This document shows positions 1-6,954 of a stretch of DNA of 21,064 nt, piece by piece (position 1 is the first letter of the stretch; every line of letters begins with the position of its first letter). Location of the stretch: the NCBI GenBank assembly GCA_937874445.1, contig CALNAL010000240.1:1-21064 (forward strand). Direction: 5' to 3'. The notes under the pieces are model-generated. The model made no database searches and was not told the DNA's origin. It saw only the letters and a program-made list of their open reading frames with translations. The position numbers and the translations under genes were made by a program. This DNA comes from an uncultured Acetobacteraceae bacterium. GTDB taxonomy: Bacteria; Pseudomonadota; Alphaproteobacteria; Acetobacterales; Acetobacteraceae.

Positions 1-412
1 CTCCCCCCCACTGCCCCTCCAGCAGATGCAGACGCACCCCGATCAGCACCACCGCGAGGGCGGCGAGGCGGGCGAGCGGCACCAGCACGGTGGTGGCGAG
101 CACCACCAGGGCAAGGGCGGAAAACCCCCTCTCGGCAAGCACTTCGGGGCCGGAGAGGAGACGCGATTCGCGGACCAGCCCGGCGGCATCCAGGGCGAGG
201 AAGGGCGAGGTGGCGGCGATGCCGAGCAGCATCAGAGCCGTAAGGGCAAGGGCGAGAGTGCGCGTCTCGGGGTTGGCCCGATGGCGCGCCAGCACCGCCC
301 CGCAGCGCGGGCAGCGGGCCAGGGCACGCCGCGGCAGCGGGGCGACGCGCACGAACAGCCCGCAATCGGGGCATTCGCACAGGTGGGATGAATCCGCAGG
401 ACACGCCATCAT
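1..412 (-). CDS. pqiA: Paraquat-inducible protein A-type membrane protein (3' end off window)
   Basis: Reading the minus strand from 412 gives 137 codons that run off the left edge, so the C-terminus is missing. The N-terminus has a zinc-ribbon-like pair of motifs (CECPDCG near residue 13 and CPRCG near residue 36). A hydrophobic segment follows (LALALTALMLLGIAATSPFL), then the family-typical soluble stretch ending LLSGPEVLAERGFSAL, then a second membrane segment. PqiA proteins are inner-membrane partners of MCE-domain proteins (PqiB) in envelope lipid transport; that role comes from family knowledge. Two consecutive ATG codons (412 and 409) can start it, with GGAGA about 10 nt upstream. Divergent from tRNA-Thr. 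The identification rests on half the protein, so a PqiA paralogue such as YebS is also possible. Confidence 0.8.
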   Translation of the reverse strand, partial: MMACPADSSHLCECPDCGLFVRVAPLPRRALARCPRCGAVLARHRANPETRTLALALTALMLLGIAATSPFLALDAAGLVRESRLLSGPEVLAERGFSALALVVLATTVLVPLARLAALAVVLIGVRLHLLEGQWGG

Positions 413-537
413 CGAACGGCAGATCTCCGAAAGTCGCGTAGAACGATCGTCCAATGTGCCGCGCGGGTCAACGGGGATGCGTCCTGGGCGCGGGAAGGAC
501 GAGGGAAAGAATCCCCCTCCCCTCCGTGGGATGGCGG

Positions 538-566
538 TTGCGTGCTGTCGCGGGGGCGGGTATATG
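538..566 (+). promoter_or_regulatory. Sigma70-type promoter of tRNA-Thr
   Basis: TTGCGT at 538-543 and TATATG at 561-566 are separated by exactly 17 nt. Transcription would begin near 573, a few bases before the tRNA at 582. The match to TTGACA/TATAAT is partial, but spacing and position are ideal. Confidence 0.55.
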
Positions 567-581
567 CCCCACGCTTGCGAG

Positions 582-656
582 GCCGACGTAGCTCAGTGGT
601 AGAGCAGCTGATTCGTAATCAGCAGGCCCTCGGTTCAAGTCCGAGCGTCGGCACCA
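582..656 (+). tRNA. tRNA-Thr (anticodon CGT)
   Basis: A complete cloverleaf can be folded by eye. The acceptor stem GCCGACG (582-588) pairs with CGTCGGC (646-652), followed by A and an encoded CCA (654-656). The D arm is GCTC...GAGC. The anticodon stem GCTGA/TCAGC encloses the loop TTCGTAA, so the anticodon CGT is at 614-616 and reads ACG. The T arm carries GGTTCAAGTCC. A short AT-rich hairpin (GCTTT-TTC-AAAGC, 657-669) follows directly and may help termination. I see no partial copy of the tRNA 3' end elsewhere in the window, so this is not shown to be an integration site. Confidence 0.97.
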
Positions 657-836
657 GCTTTTTCAAAGCAATTTCAGTGTGTTATTCGGCCAGATCTGTC
701 TGCACGCCGACAAGATCGTGAATTTGGTAAAGGGCCTGCCGATCGGCGTGACGGTGACTGGCAATCGAGGCACTTGACCCCGAGGCCACCACGGCCGTCT
801 CCTGATCTCCAGGATCGCACACACGAGGACATCGGA

Positions 837-1334
837 ATGGACCGCCGCGCTTTGTTGACCGCCTTGTGCGCCAGCGGCGCCGCTTCCGTCGCCCTGGGCA
901 CCACCGCCCAGGCCGCCCACACCACCGGCCGCCAGCTCATCGCCGCATTCGCCGCCACCCTGTCGCGCCATGACATCGACGCTTTCGCCGCCTTGTTCGC
1001 CGACAGCTACGTCAACCACCAGGTCAGTGCCGCCACCCCGCCGCCGCCGTCCAGCCTCACTCCCAAACAGGCCAGCGTCGCCTTCTTCGCGGCCAGGATC
1101 AAGGGACTTCCAGACCTCAAGGTGACCATCGAGGCCCAGATCGAAAACGCCACCATGGCCGCCGCCAGCTTCCTCTACGAGGGCACCCAGACCGCCCCCT
1201 ACATGGGCGTGGCCCCCACCGGCAAGCGCCTGCGCTTCACCTCCTGCGACATCTTCCGCGTGGTGAACGGCCAGTTCGCCGAGCACTGGGGCATGGGCGA
1301 CATCGCCGGCGTGATGGCACAATTAAAGGAATAA
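837..1334 (+). CDS. Exported SnoaL-like (ester cyclase / polyketide cyclase fold) protein
   Basis: 165 residues. Residues 1 to about 26 look like a secretion signal (MDRRALLTALCASGAASVALG, ending near TAQAA). The rest matches the SnoaL-like pattern: an ALFADSYVNHQ stretch, FFAARIKGLPDLKVTIE, YEGTQTAPYMGVAPTGKRL, a DIFRVVNGQFAEHW block and a closing GVMAQLKE. The family forms small alpha+beta barrels, some of which catalyse aldol cyclisation; many members have no known substrate, so no reaction is assigned. I chose the ATG at 837 over an in-frame ATG at 774 because GAGGA (825-829) sits 7 nt before it and the signal peptide begins there. Monocistronic: tRNA-Thr lies upstream and a hairpin terminator directly downstream. 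Confidence 0.82.
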   Translation: MDRRALLTALCASGAASVALGTTAQAAHTTGRQLIAAFAATLSRHDIDAFAALFADSYVNHQVSAATPPPPSSLTPKQASVAFFAARIKGLPDLKVTIEAQIENATMAAASFLYEGTQTAPYMGVAPTGKRLRFTSCDIFRVVNGQFAEHWGMGDIAGVMAQLKE

Positions 1335-1342
1335 TATTCCTA

Positions 1343-1369
1343 ATTCTGAAATCCGTCGGATTTTGGAAT
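1343..1369 (+). terminator. Hairpin terminator after the SnoaL-like gene
   Basis: AAATCC (1349-1354) pairs with GGATTT (1358-1363) around GTC. The stem continues, after a TG/TG mismatch, with ATTC/GAAT (1343-1346 and 1366-1369). It starts 8 nt after the stop codon and the 3' arm runs into TTTT. Position and shape fit an intrinsic terminator, though the T-run is short. Confidence 0.5.
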
Positions 1370-1385
1370 CTGAAGGACACTGGCA

Positions 1386-1480
1386 GGCTGCTGAAAAAGG
1401 GGGGCATGATTCGCTCGGCCGAGAGGGCGAGCGAAATGCGTGGAAGTGACACCGTAGCTGGGGCGTTGTTCAGCTACGTG
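1386..1480 (+). mobile_element. IS5-family insertion sequence remnant (left end plus start of transposase)
   Basis: GGCTGCTGAAAAAGG near 1387 looks like the terminal repeat and leader of IS5-type elements. About 50 nt later a transposase reading frame opens. Only about 95 bp survive; no second end and no catalytic region are present. The remnant stops 22 nt short of the 3' end of the gntR gene. The exact outer boundary is uncertain, and assignment to the IS5 family rests on recalled similarity of the protein start. Confidence 0.6.
1436..1480 (+). pseudogene. First 15 codons of an IS5-family transposase
   Basis: From the ATG at 1436 the frame reads MRGSDTVAGALFSYV, which I recognise as the N-terminus of IS5-type DDE transposases (normally followed by acidic residues and AxHPLR). 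After codon 15 the similarity ends abruptly; the frame continues into unrelated sequence and stops at 1517-1519. All catalytic residues are gone, so it is a dead fragment marking an old insertion or recombination junction. Confidence 0.6.
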
Positions 1481-1502
1481 CTCGTGGCCCGCTCGTGCCC
1501 CT

Positions 1503-2279
1503 CTAGCGGACCTCGTTGATGTAACGGTACGCCTCGGTACGGGCACGGTGGGTCCCCAAAAGCAGGGGATGTGCGGCCGGGTCGAAGCCAGTTTCCTCAA
1601 TGACCAGCAACGCGGCCGGCTCGGACAGTCCGAGTGCCGCCGCATCGTCGGCGGTGGCGAGGGCCGCGCGCAGCTCCTCGCGCACCGCGGTCACCCGCAG
1701 ACCCCAGCGCTCCAGCAAATACAGGAAAAGCAATTGCGGCAGCGCCGCCGTTTCCTGCGGGAATCCGGGAACCAGGGCCTGCGGAATGCGATAGTGGTCG
1801 AGCATGATCGGCCGCCCGTCCACCTTGCGCACCCGTCGGAGGTGGATCAGCTCGGTGCCCGGCGCGATATCCAGGAGCGTGGCATCCGCGGCCTCCGCGG
1901 GGGCCCGCCAGAGGGAAAGCGCCACGGCCTGCGAGCGCAGCAACGCGCCGTCGGCCCCGTGCAGGCGGAAGTAGCGGAAGAAGAACCGCAGCGAATGCTC
2001 GGGCGTCCGGCCGGTCACCACGGTGCCCACGCGGGGGCGACGCACCAGCATGCCTTCGGCCACCAGCGCGGAAAGGGCTCGCCGCACGGTGCCCACCGCC
2101 ACGTCGAACTCCGTGGCCAGTTCCACCTCGCCCGGCACCGCGGCGCCCGGGGCCCAGGTACCCAGCAGGATGCGCTCGGAAAGCTCGCGGCGGAGTCGCT
2201 CGTGCAGCGGCACGAAGCCGCCGGCGCGCGTTCCCGCATGCAGTCGGCGTCTTGACAGGTCAGGAGGAGGAGGGCTCAT
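1503..2279 (-). CDS. GntR-family transcriptional regulator, HutC subfamily (UTRA domain)
   Basis: 258 residues. Residues about 22-92 form the winged helix-turn-helix (PLHERLRRELSERILLGTW, then VELATEFDVAVGTVRRALSA and GMLVRRPRVGTVV). Residues about 110-250 form a UTRA ligand-binding domain (ELIHLRRVRKVDGRPIMLDH, then AAALGLSEPAALLVIEETGF). HutC-type regulators usually repress adjacent catabolic or transport genes until a small ligand binds. Here the partner is the divergent M20/ABC-importer operon starting about 1 nt away, so the ligand is probably the imported compound or a breakdown product (inference). The ATG at 2279 has no Shine-Dalgarno sequence; an operator-like palindrome lies 6-21 nt upstream, consistent with autoregulation or leaderless translation. 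A downstream start such as the GTG at residue 23 cannot be excluded. The 3' end abuts the IS5 remnant. Confidence 0.88.
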   Translation of the reverse strand: MSPPPPDLSRRRLHAGTRAGGFVPLHERLRRELSERILLGTWAPGAAVPGEVELATEFDVAVGTVRRALSALVAEGMLVRRPRVGTVVTGRTPEHSLRFFFRYFRLHGADGALLRSQAVALSLWRAPAEAADATLLDIAPGTELIHLRRVRKVDGRPIMLDHYRIPQALVPGFPQETAALPQLLFLYLLERWGLRVTAVREELRAALATADDAAALGLSEPAALLVIEETGFDPAAHPLLLGTHRARTEAYRYINEVR

Positions 2280-2280
2280 A

Positions 2281-3618
2281 CTGCATTTCTATACAGAAAT
2301 TGGACACCCTCCCATCCTCACATCGCATCCTTGCGGAGAGAACCTCCTCGCACGCGCATCAGACATCATCGCCCGGCGGCAGGACGCCTGGACGGAGGTT
2401 CTGGCGCGCCTGGTGGCGGTCGATACCTCCTTCCCCCCCGGCAACGGCTACGCGGCATTCGCCGAGTTGCTGGAGACGCTGTTCGTTCCCCTCGGCCTGA
2501 GTTGCCGGCGCGTGGAGGTCCCCGAGGCGCTGTGGCGCACGCCGGAGGCCGCCGGGGCGCGCATCAACGTCATCGCCGCCCCGGCCGAGCGACGGCTGCC
2601 GGGCTGCGGCATCTACGTCCATACCGACACGGTGCCGCCCGGCGATGGCTGGACCCGCCCGCCCCTGGCGTTGGCCCGCGAGGGCGAGCGCCTCTACGGG
2701 CGCGGCGCGGCGGACATGAAGGGCACGCTGGCGGCCTTCTACGCGGCCCTCACGGCGGCACGCGAGGCCGGGCTGCCGCTGGCCTTCGACCCGGTGCTGC
2801 TGGCCTGCACCGACGAGGAGGGCGGCCTCTATCCAGGCGTGCGCTACCTCGCCGAACAGAAGCTGATCGGCTGCGAGCAGGTGATCTGCCTCAACGGCGG
2901 GGCCGCCCCGCGCATCTGGGCCGGCTGCTTCGGCAGCATCGACTTCGCCGTGACCGTCACCGGCCATGCGGCCCACTCCGGCGACCCGGGGCCCCACGGG
3001 GTCAACGCGGTCGAGCAGGCACTGCCGATCGCCGCCGCGCTGATGGCCCTCAAGGAAAAGGTCGAGGCCCGGACCTCGGCGATGCCCGCCCCGCCGCATT
3101 TCGGCGGTGCCCCCCTGCGGGCGCGACTGACTCTGGCGGCGATCCATGGCGGCGCCAAGGGCTCGGCGCTGCCCGGCGCGTGCCGTCTGCTGGTCAATCG
3201 CCGGGTGATGCCCGAGGAAACCATGGACTCCGCCCTCGCCGAGCTGGAAGCCGCGGTCGCCGAGGGGGCCCGCGCCAGCCACGCCCTCGACGTCGCGACC
3301 CGGGTGGTGGGGCGGCTCGACCCGGTGGTCGATCCTGACGCGGGCGGCGACTGCTGGCCGCGCTGGCGCCGCGCCCTCGCCTGGGGGTTCGGCTGGCCCG
3401 ATGCCGCCTTCGCCCGCTACGGCTCCTCGACCAGCTCCGACATGGGCTACCTGCGGGCCGCCGGCGTGAGCGGAATGATGCTCGGCGGCCTGTCGCGGCC
3501 CGACAACCACACCCACGCCGCCGACGAATTCACGACCGCTGCCGATATTGCCGGCCTGGCGCGGGCCCTGCTCGCCTACCTCGCCGCCGCTTCCATTCCT
3601 TCAGGAGACCCCGCATGA
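2281..3618 (+). CDS. M20-family metallohydrolase (ArgE/DapE/aminoacylase-like), start unresolved
   Basis: Cuts amide bonds of N-acyl amino acids or small peptides in the cytoplasm if it acts like its family. Visible motifs, numbered from 2281: HTD (H114, D116), GRGAADMKG (D145), TDEEGG (E179 catalytic, E180), the dimerisation-domain region VTGHAAHSG, and C-terminal DNHTHAADE (H412). The usual third ligand, in a GEPT-type motif, is not obvious (LNGG at about 204-207). No ATG, GTG or TTG lies in frame between ATG 2170 (antisense to gntR) and GTG 2413. CTG 2281 has AGGAGG 7 nt upstream but that string also encodes prolines in gntR; GGAGAG at 2335-2340 has no start behind it. Residues upstream of 2413 look genuine (IIARRQDAWTEVLARL). 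Overlaps the next gene by ATGA. First gene of the operon. Confidence 0.82.
   Translation: MHFYTEIGHPPILTSHPCGENLLARASDIIARRQDAWTEVLARLVAVDTSFPPGNGYAAFAELLETLFVPLGLSCRRVEVPEALWRTPEAAGARINVIAAPAERRLPGCGIYVHTDTVPPGDGWTRPPLALAREGERLYGRGAADMKGTLAAFYAALTAAREAGLPLAFDPVLLACTDEEGGLYPGVRYLAEQKLIGCEQVICLNGGAAPRIWAGCFGSIDFAVTVTGHAAHSGDPGPHGVNAVEQALPIAAALMALKEKVEARTSAMPAPPHFGGAPLRARLTLAAIHGGAKGSALPGACRLLVNRRVMPEETMDSALAELEAAVAEGARASHALDVATRVVGRLDPVVDPDAGGDCWPRWRRALAWGFGWPDAAFARYGSSTSSDMGYLRAAGVSGMMLGGLSRPDNHTHAADEFTTAADIAGLARALLAYLAAASIPSGDPA
2285..2300. promoter_or_regulatory. Probable GntR/HutC operator (palindrome)
   Basis: ATTTCTATACAGAAAT is an inverted repeat with perfect 6-bp arms (2285-2290 and 2295-2300) around ATAC. 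On the other strand its core is CTGTATAG, close to the GT-x-TA-x-AC pattern bound by HutC-type GntR proteins (family knowledge). It lies 5 nt upstream of the gntR start codon and at the very start of the divergent operon, where one bound dimer could block both directions. Confidence 0.6.
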
Positions 3619-5165
3619 TCTCTCGTCGCCAGATTTTTGCCGGCGCCGCAGTGCTCGGTGCCGCTTCCCTCGTGCCCGGTCTCGGCCAGGCACAGCCTGC
3701 CCCGCGCCGCGGGGGCGTGCTGCGCATCAGCGTCGACCAGGCCGCTGGCGTGCTCAATCCGTTGCTGACCCGAGTCAATCCCGAATATCTCGTCGCCGAG
3801 CTGCTCTATTCCGGACTCACCCGCCTGCGCGCGGACATGACCGCCGAGCCCGACCTCGCAGAATCCTGGACCAGCACGCCCGACCTCGCCGAATGGACCT
3901 TCAAGTTGCGGGCCGGCCTGGTGTTCCACGACGGCACGCCCTGCACCTCGCGCGACGTGGCGGCCTCCTTCACCGCCATGCTCGACCCCAAGACCGCCTC
4001 GGCGGCGCGCACCAACATCGGCCCGATCGCCGAGGTTTCCGCGCCCGATGCGCAGACCGTGGTCTTCAAGCTCAAGGGCGGATACGCCGACCTGCCCGTG
4101 GCGCTCGCCTATACCAACGCCAAGATCATCCCCGAGAAGATCGCAGCCGGGGACATGAGCGTTCTCTCGCGCAGCGCGATCGGGACCGGGCCGTTCAAGC
4201 TGGTTTCCTTCGAGCCCGAGCGGCAGATCGTGGTGGCGCGCAACGAACATTATTGGGACCCCGCGCGCCCGCATGTCGATCGCGTCGAGGTGCTGGTCTA
4301 TCCCGATCCCGCCGCCGAGGCCTCCGCGCTGATCGCCGGCGATACCGACCTGATGGCCTCGGCCCAACCTTCGGAGTTCCCGCGCCTCGCCTCGGCCTCC
4401 GGCGTCAAGGCGCTGCGCGTGCCGTCCGGGCAGTTCCTCAACATCAACATGGCCTGCGACCTCAAGCCCTTCGACGACGTGCGCGTGCGTCGGGCGTTGG
4501 CGCTGACGGTCGATCGCGAGGCGATGGTCGGCTTCGCGGCCCAGGGTTTCGGCACGCCGGGCAACGACACGCCGCTCAGCCCGGCCTATCATTTCTATCA
4601 GCAGGCCCCGCTGCTCAAGCGCAACATTCCTGATGCGAAAAGGTTTCTCGCCGAGGCCGGCTACCCCAACGGCCTCGACCTCACCCTCGTCGCCTCCGAT
4701 ACGCCTTCCACGCGCACCCAGCTCGGCGTTGCCGTGCGCGAGATGGCCAAGGAGGCGGGCTTTCGCATCCAGGTGCAGACCATGCCGCACGCGACCTATC
4801 TTGCGCAGGTGTGGACGAAGGGAAATTTCTACGTCGGCTTCTACAATATGCAGGCCTCCGCCGACGCCATCTTCTCGCTGCTCTACACCTCCAATGCGGC
4901 CTGGCCGGAAACTCGCTGGAAGAATCCAGATTTCGACAAGCTGATCGGCGAGGCGCGGGTCACCGCCGACGAGGCCAGGCGCCGCGACATCTACGGCCAG
5001 GCCCAGGCCTTGATGCGCGAGGGTGTTCCTTCGGTGATCCCGGTGTTCTTCGATCTGCTGGCCGCCCAGCGCCCCTATGTGCAGGGCTATCAGCTCAATC
5101 CGCGCGGCGCGGTGTTCTCGCTCGACAAGCTGTGGCTGGGCGAAGGCGCGCCCAAGCGTCGCTGA
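3615..5165 (+). CDS. Peptide/nickel-type ABC transporter solute-binding protein (family 5, DppA/OppA-like)
   Basis: 516 residues. The N-terminus MISRRQIFAGAAVLGAASLV carries an SRRQIF twin-arginine-like motif and a hydrophobic core ending near GQAQP, so export through Tat or Sec is expected. The body follows the family-5 order: RGGVLRISVDQ, LLYSGLTRL, PDLAESWTSTPD, WTFKLRAGLVFHDGTP, GTGPFKLVSFEPERQIVVARNEHYWD, FDDVRVRRALALTVDRE, AKRFLAEAGYPNG. Such proteins capture di- or oligopeptides, and sometimes opines, nickel or other amides, in the periplasm; specificity cannot be read here. AGGAG at 3602-3606 precedes the ATG, which overlaps the stop of the M20 gene (ATGA). The permease gene follows after 18 nt. 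Confidence 0.93.
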   Translation: MISRRQIFAGAAVLGAASLVPGLGQAQPAPRRGGVLRISVDQAAGVLNPLLTRVNPEYLVAELLYSGLTRLRADMTAEPDLAESWTSTPDLAEWTFKLRAGLVFHDGTPCTSRDVAASFTAMLDPKTASAARTNIGPIAEVSAPDAQTVVFKLKGGYADLPVALAYTNAKIIPEKIAAGDMSVLSRSAIGTGPFKLVSFEPERQIVVARNEHYWDPARPHVDRVEVLVYPDPAAEASALIAGDTDLMASAQPSEFPRLASASGVKALRVPSGQFLNINMACDLKPFDDVRVRRALALTVDREAMVGFAAQGFGTPGNDTPLSPAYHFYQQAPLLKRNIPDAKRFLAEAGYPNGLDLTLVASDTPSTRTQLGVAVREMAKEAGFRIQVQTMPHATYLAQVWTKGNFYVGFYNMQASADAIFSLLYTSNAAWPETRWKNPDFDKLIGEARVTADEARRRDIYGQAQALMREGVPSVIPVFFDLLAAQRPYVQGYQLNPRGAVFSLDKLWLGEGAPKRR

Positions 5166-5183
5166 AGCCGGAGCAGCGCTGAG

Positions 5184-6131
5184 ATGTCGGCACGCTGGTT
5201 GCTGCGACGCCTGCTGCTGGTCTTCTACACCCTGCTGGTGGTGTCGATCCTGGTGTTCGCCATCACCCAGGTGCTCCCCGCCGATGCGGCGGTGACGCTG
5301 TTGGGGGAAAACGCTTCGGTCGAGGCCTTGGCAGCGGTGCGGTCGCGCCTCGGGCTCAACGATCCGGTGTGGCTGCAATTCTGGCACTGGATCGCTGGCG
5401 TGGCGCAGGGGAACCTCGGGGTCTCCATGCGCACCGGCCAGCCGGTGGGACCGACCATGCTGATAGCTTTGTCGCGCTCGCTGCTTCTGGCAGTGTGCTC
5501 GATCGGGCTGATGCTGGTGGTGGCCGTGCCGCTGGGCGTGCTGGCGGCGTTGCGGCGCGGGAAGGCGGCCGACCTCGGGGTGGGGCTGGTCTCCTATCTC
5601 GGCGTTTCCGTGCCGGAATTCGTTACCGCGACGGTGGTGCTGGTAGTGCTGGCCGATCGCCTGCAATGGCTGCCGGCGACCGGCTACGTTCCCCTTACCG
5701 AGAACTTCTGGGACGGCGTGCGTCATCTCGTGGCGCCCGTGCTGACGGTTTCCATCGTTCTGGTCGCGCATGTTTCGCGCATGGTGCGCTCCGAGACGGC
5801 GGACGTGCTGTCCTCCGACTACGTCGCTGCGGCACGGCTGAAGGGATTGTCGGGACGCGTGGTGCTGCTGCGCCACGTGCTGCGCAATGCGTTGCTGCCG
5901 GTGGTGACGGTGGTGGCGCTCGACGTCGGCTATCTTCTCGGCGGCATCATCGTGGTCGAGGAGATCTTCGCCATCCCCGGCATCGGCCGCCAGCTGCTGG
6001 TGGCCATCGAGAACCGCGACCTGCCAGCGATGCAGGCGGGGGCGCTGATCATGGCCGCGACCTACGCCTTCGCCAATTTCCTCGCAGATCTGGCCTATGC
6101 CTTCCTCGATCGGCGCATCCGTTATGAATGA
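5184..6131 (+). CDS. ABC transporter permease, DppB/OppB type
   Basis: 315 residues with a single N-terminal membrane helix (LLLVFYTLLVVSILVFAITQ), a periplasmic stretch including LGLNDPVWLQFWHWI and GNLGVSMRTGQPV, then the five-helix permease domain. The cytoplasmic EAA-like loop is RLKGLSGRVVLLRHVLRNAL, followed by GGIIVVEEIFAIPGIGRQLL, both hallmarks of DppB-type subunits. GGAG at 5170-5173 precedes the ATG. The 3' end overlaps the DppC-type gene by 8 nt (6124-6131), so the two permeases are probably translationally coupled. Confidence 0.94.
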   Translation: MSARWLLRRLLLVFYTLLVVSILVFAITQVLPADAAVTLLGENASVEALAAVRSRLGLNDPVWLQFWHWIAGVAQGNLGVSMRTGQPVGPTMLIALSRSLLLAVCSIGLMLVVAVPLGVLAALRRGKAADLGVGLVSYLGVSVPEFVTATVVLVVLADRLQWLPATGYVPLTENFWDGVRHLVAPVLTVSIVLVAHVSRMVRSETADVLSSDYVAAARLKGLSGRVVLLRHVLRNALLPVVTVVALDVGYLLGGIIVVEEIFAIPGIGRQLLVAIENRDLPAMQAGALIMAATYAFANFLADLAYAFLDRRIRYE

Positions 6132-6954
6132 CCTTCTGCGACGCCTGCTGGCCACGCGCCAGGGGGCGCTGGGCGTGGTGTTGCTGGTGCTGGTGGCGTT
6201 CTGCTGCATCGCCGGCCCGTGGCTCGCCCCCTACGATGCCGAGCAGATCGATTTCCTCGGCCGCTTCGCTGCCCCCGGCACGCGCCACCTGCTGGGCGCC
6301 GATCAGCTCGGCCGCGACGTGCTTTCGCGTCTGTTGACCGGGGCGCGCACCACGGTGCCCGCGGCACTCGGGGCCACGCTGCTCGGCACGCTGGCCGGCG
6401 CCGTGGCCGGCACGCTCTCGGCCTATCTCGGCGGCCATTGGGACGAGGCGATCATGCGCACCATCGATGCCGTGATGGCGCTGCCTGGTCTGCTGCTGGC
6501 GCTGCTGGTGGCCAACACGCTGGGTGCGGGCGGGCTCGGCGCGGTGCTGGCGGTGGCAGTGGCCTTCGCCCCGGGCATGGCACGCATCACCCGCAGCGTG
6601 GCGCTGGCGGTGCGACGGCAGGAATACGTTTCGGCGGCCATCGCCCGCGGCGAATCCGGCACCTACATCGTCCTGCGCGAGATGCTGCCCAATGTCGTGG
6701 CGCCGGTGATCGTCGAGACCACCATCCGCGTCGCCTTCGCGGTGATGCTGTTCGCGACACTGAGTTTTCTCGGCCTGGGCGCGCAGCCTCCGGCTCCGGA
6801 ATGGGGGCTGATGGTCAGCGAGGGCCGGCGCTATCTGCATCAGGCTCCCTGGCTGGTGGTGGTGCCGGGCGTTGCCATCGCGATCACGGCGATCGGCTTC
6901 AACCTGCTGGGGGACGGGCTGCGCGACGCGCTCAACCCGCGTGACGAACGATGA
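6124..6954 (+). CDS. ABC transporter permease, DppC/OppC type
   Basis: 276 residues. The N-terminal helix (GALGVVLLVLVAFCCIAGPWLAPYD) is followed by the typical LLGADQLGRDVLSRLLTGARTT, then DAVMALPGLLLALLV, an EAA-like loop (YVSAAIARGESGTYIVLREMLPNVVAP) and a C-terminal FNLLGDGLRDALNPR signature. It pairs with the DppB-type permease to form the membrane channel. The ATG at 6124 gives the usual MNDLLRRLL start; an in-frame ATG at 6097 would lie deeper inside the upstream gene. The stop overlaps the ATPase start by ATGA (6951-6954). Confidence 0.94.
   Translation: MNDLLRRLLATRQGALGVVLLVLVAFCCIAGPWLAPYDAEQIDFLGRFAAPGTRHLLGADQLGRDVLSRLLTGARTTVPAALGATLLGTLAGAVAGTLSAYLGGHWDEAIMRTIDAVMALPGLLLALLVANTLGAGGLGAVLAVAVAFAPGMARITRSVALAVRRQEYVSAAIARGESGTYIVLREMLPNVVAPVIVETTIRVAFAVMLFATLSFLGLGAQPPAPEWGLMVSEGRRYLHQAPWLVVVPGVAIAITAIGFNLLGDGLRDALNPRDER

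Noticed and set aside
26..602. Plus-strand open frames at the left edge
   Set aside because: They are antisense to the pqiA-type gene and run into the tRNA promoter; their composition is not protein-like.
582..656. tRNA-Thr as the attachment site of a genomic island
   Set aside because: No direct repeat of the tRNA 3' end and no integrase gene are visible in the window.
1454..1477. Inverted repeat CGTAGCT...AGCTACG
   Set aside because: It falls inside the surviving transposase codons of the IS5 remnant and needs no separate explanation.
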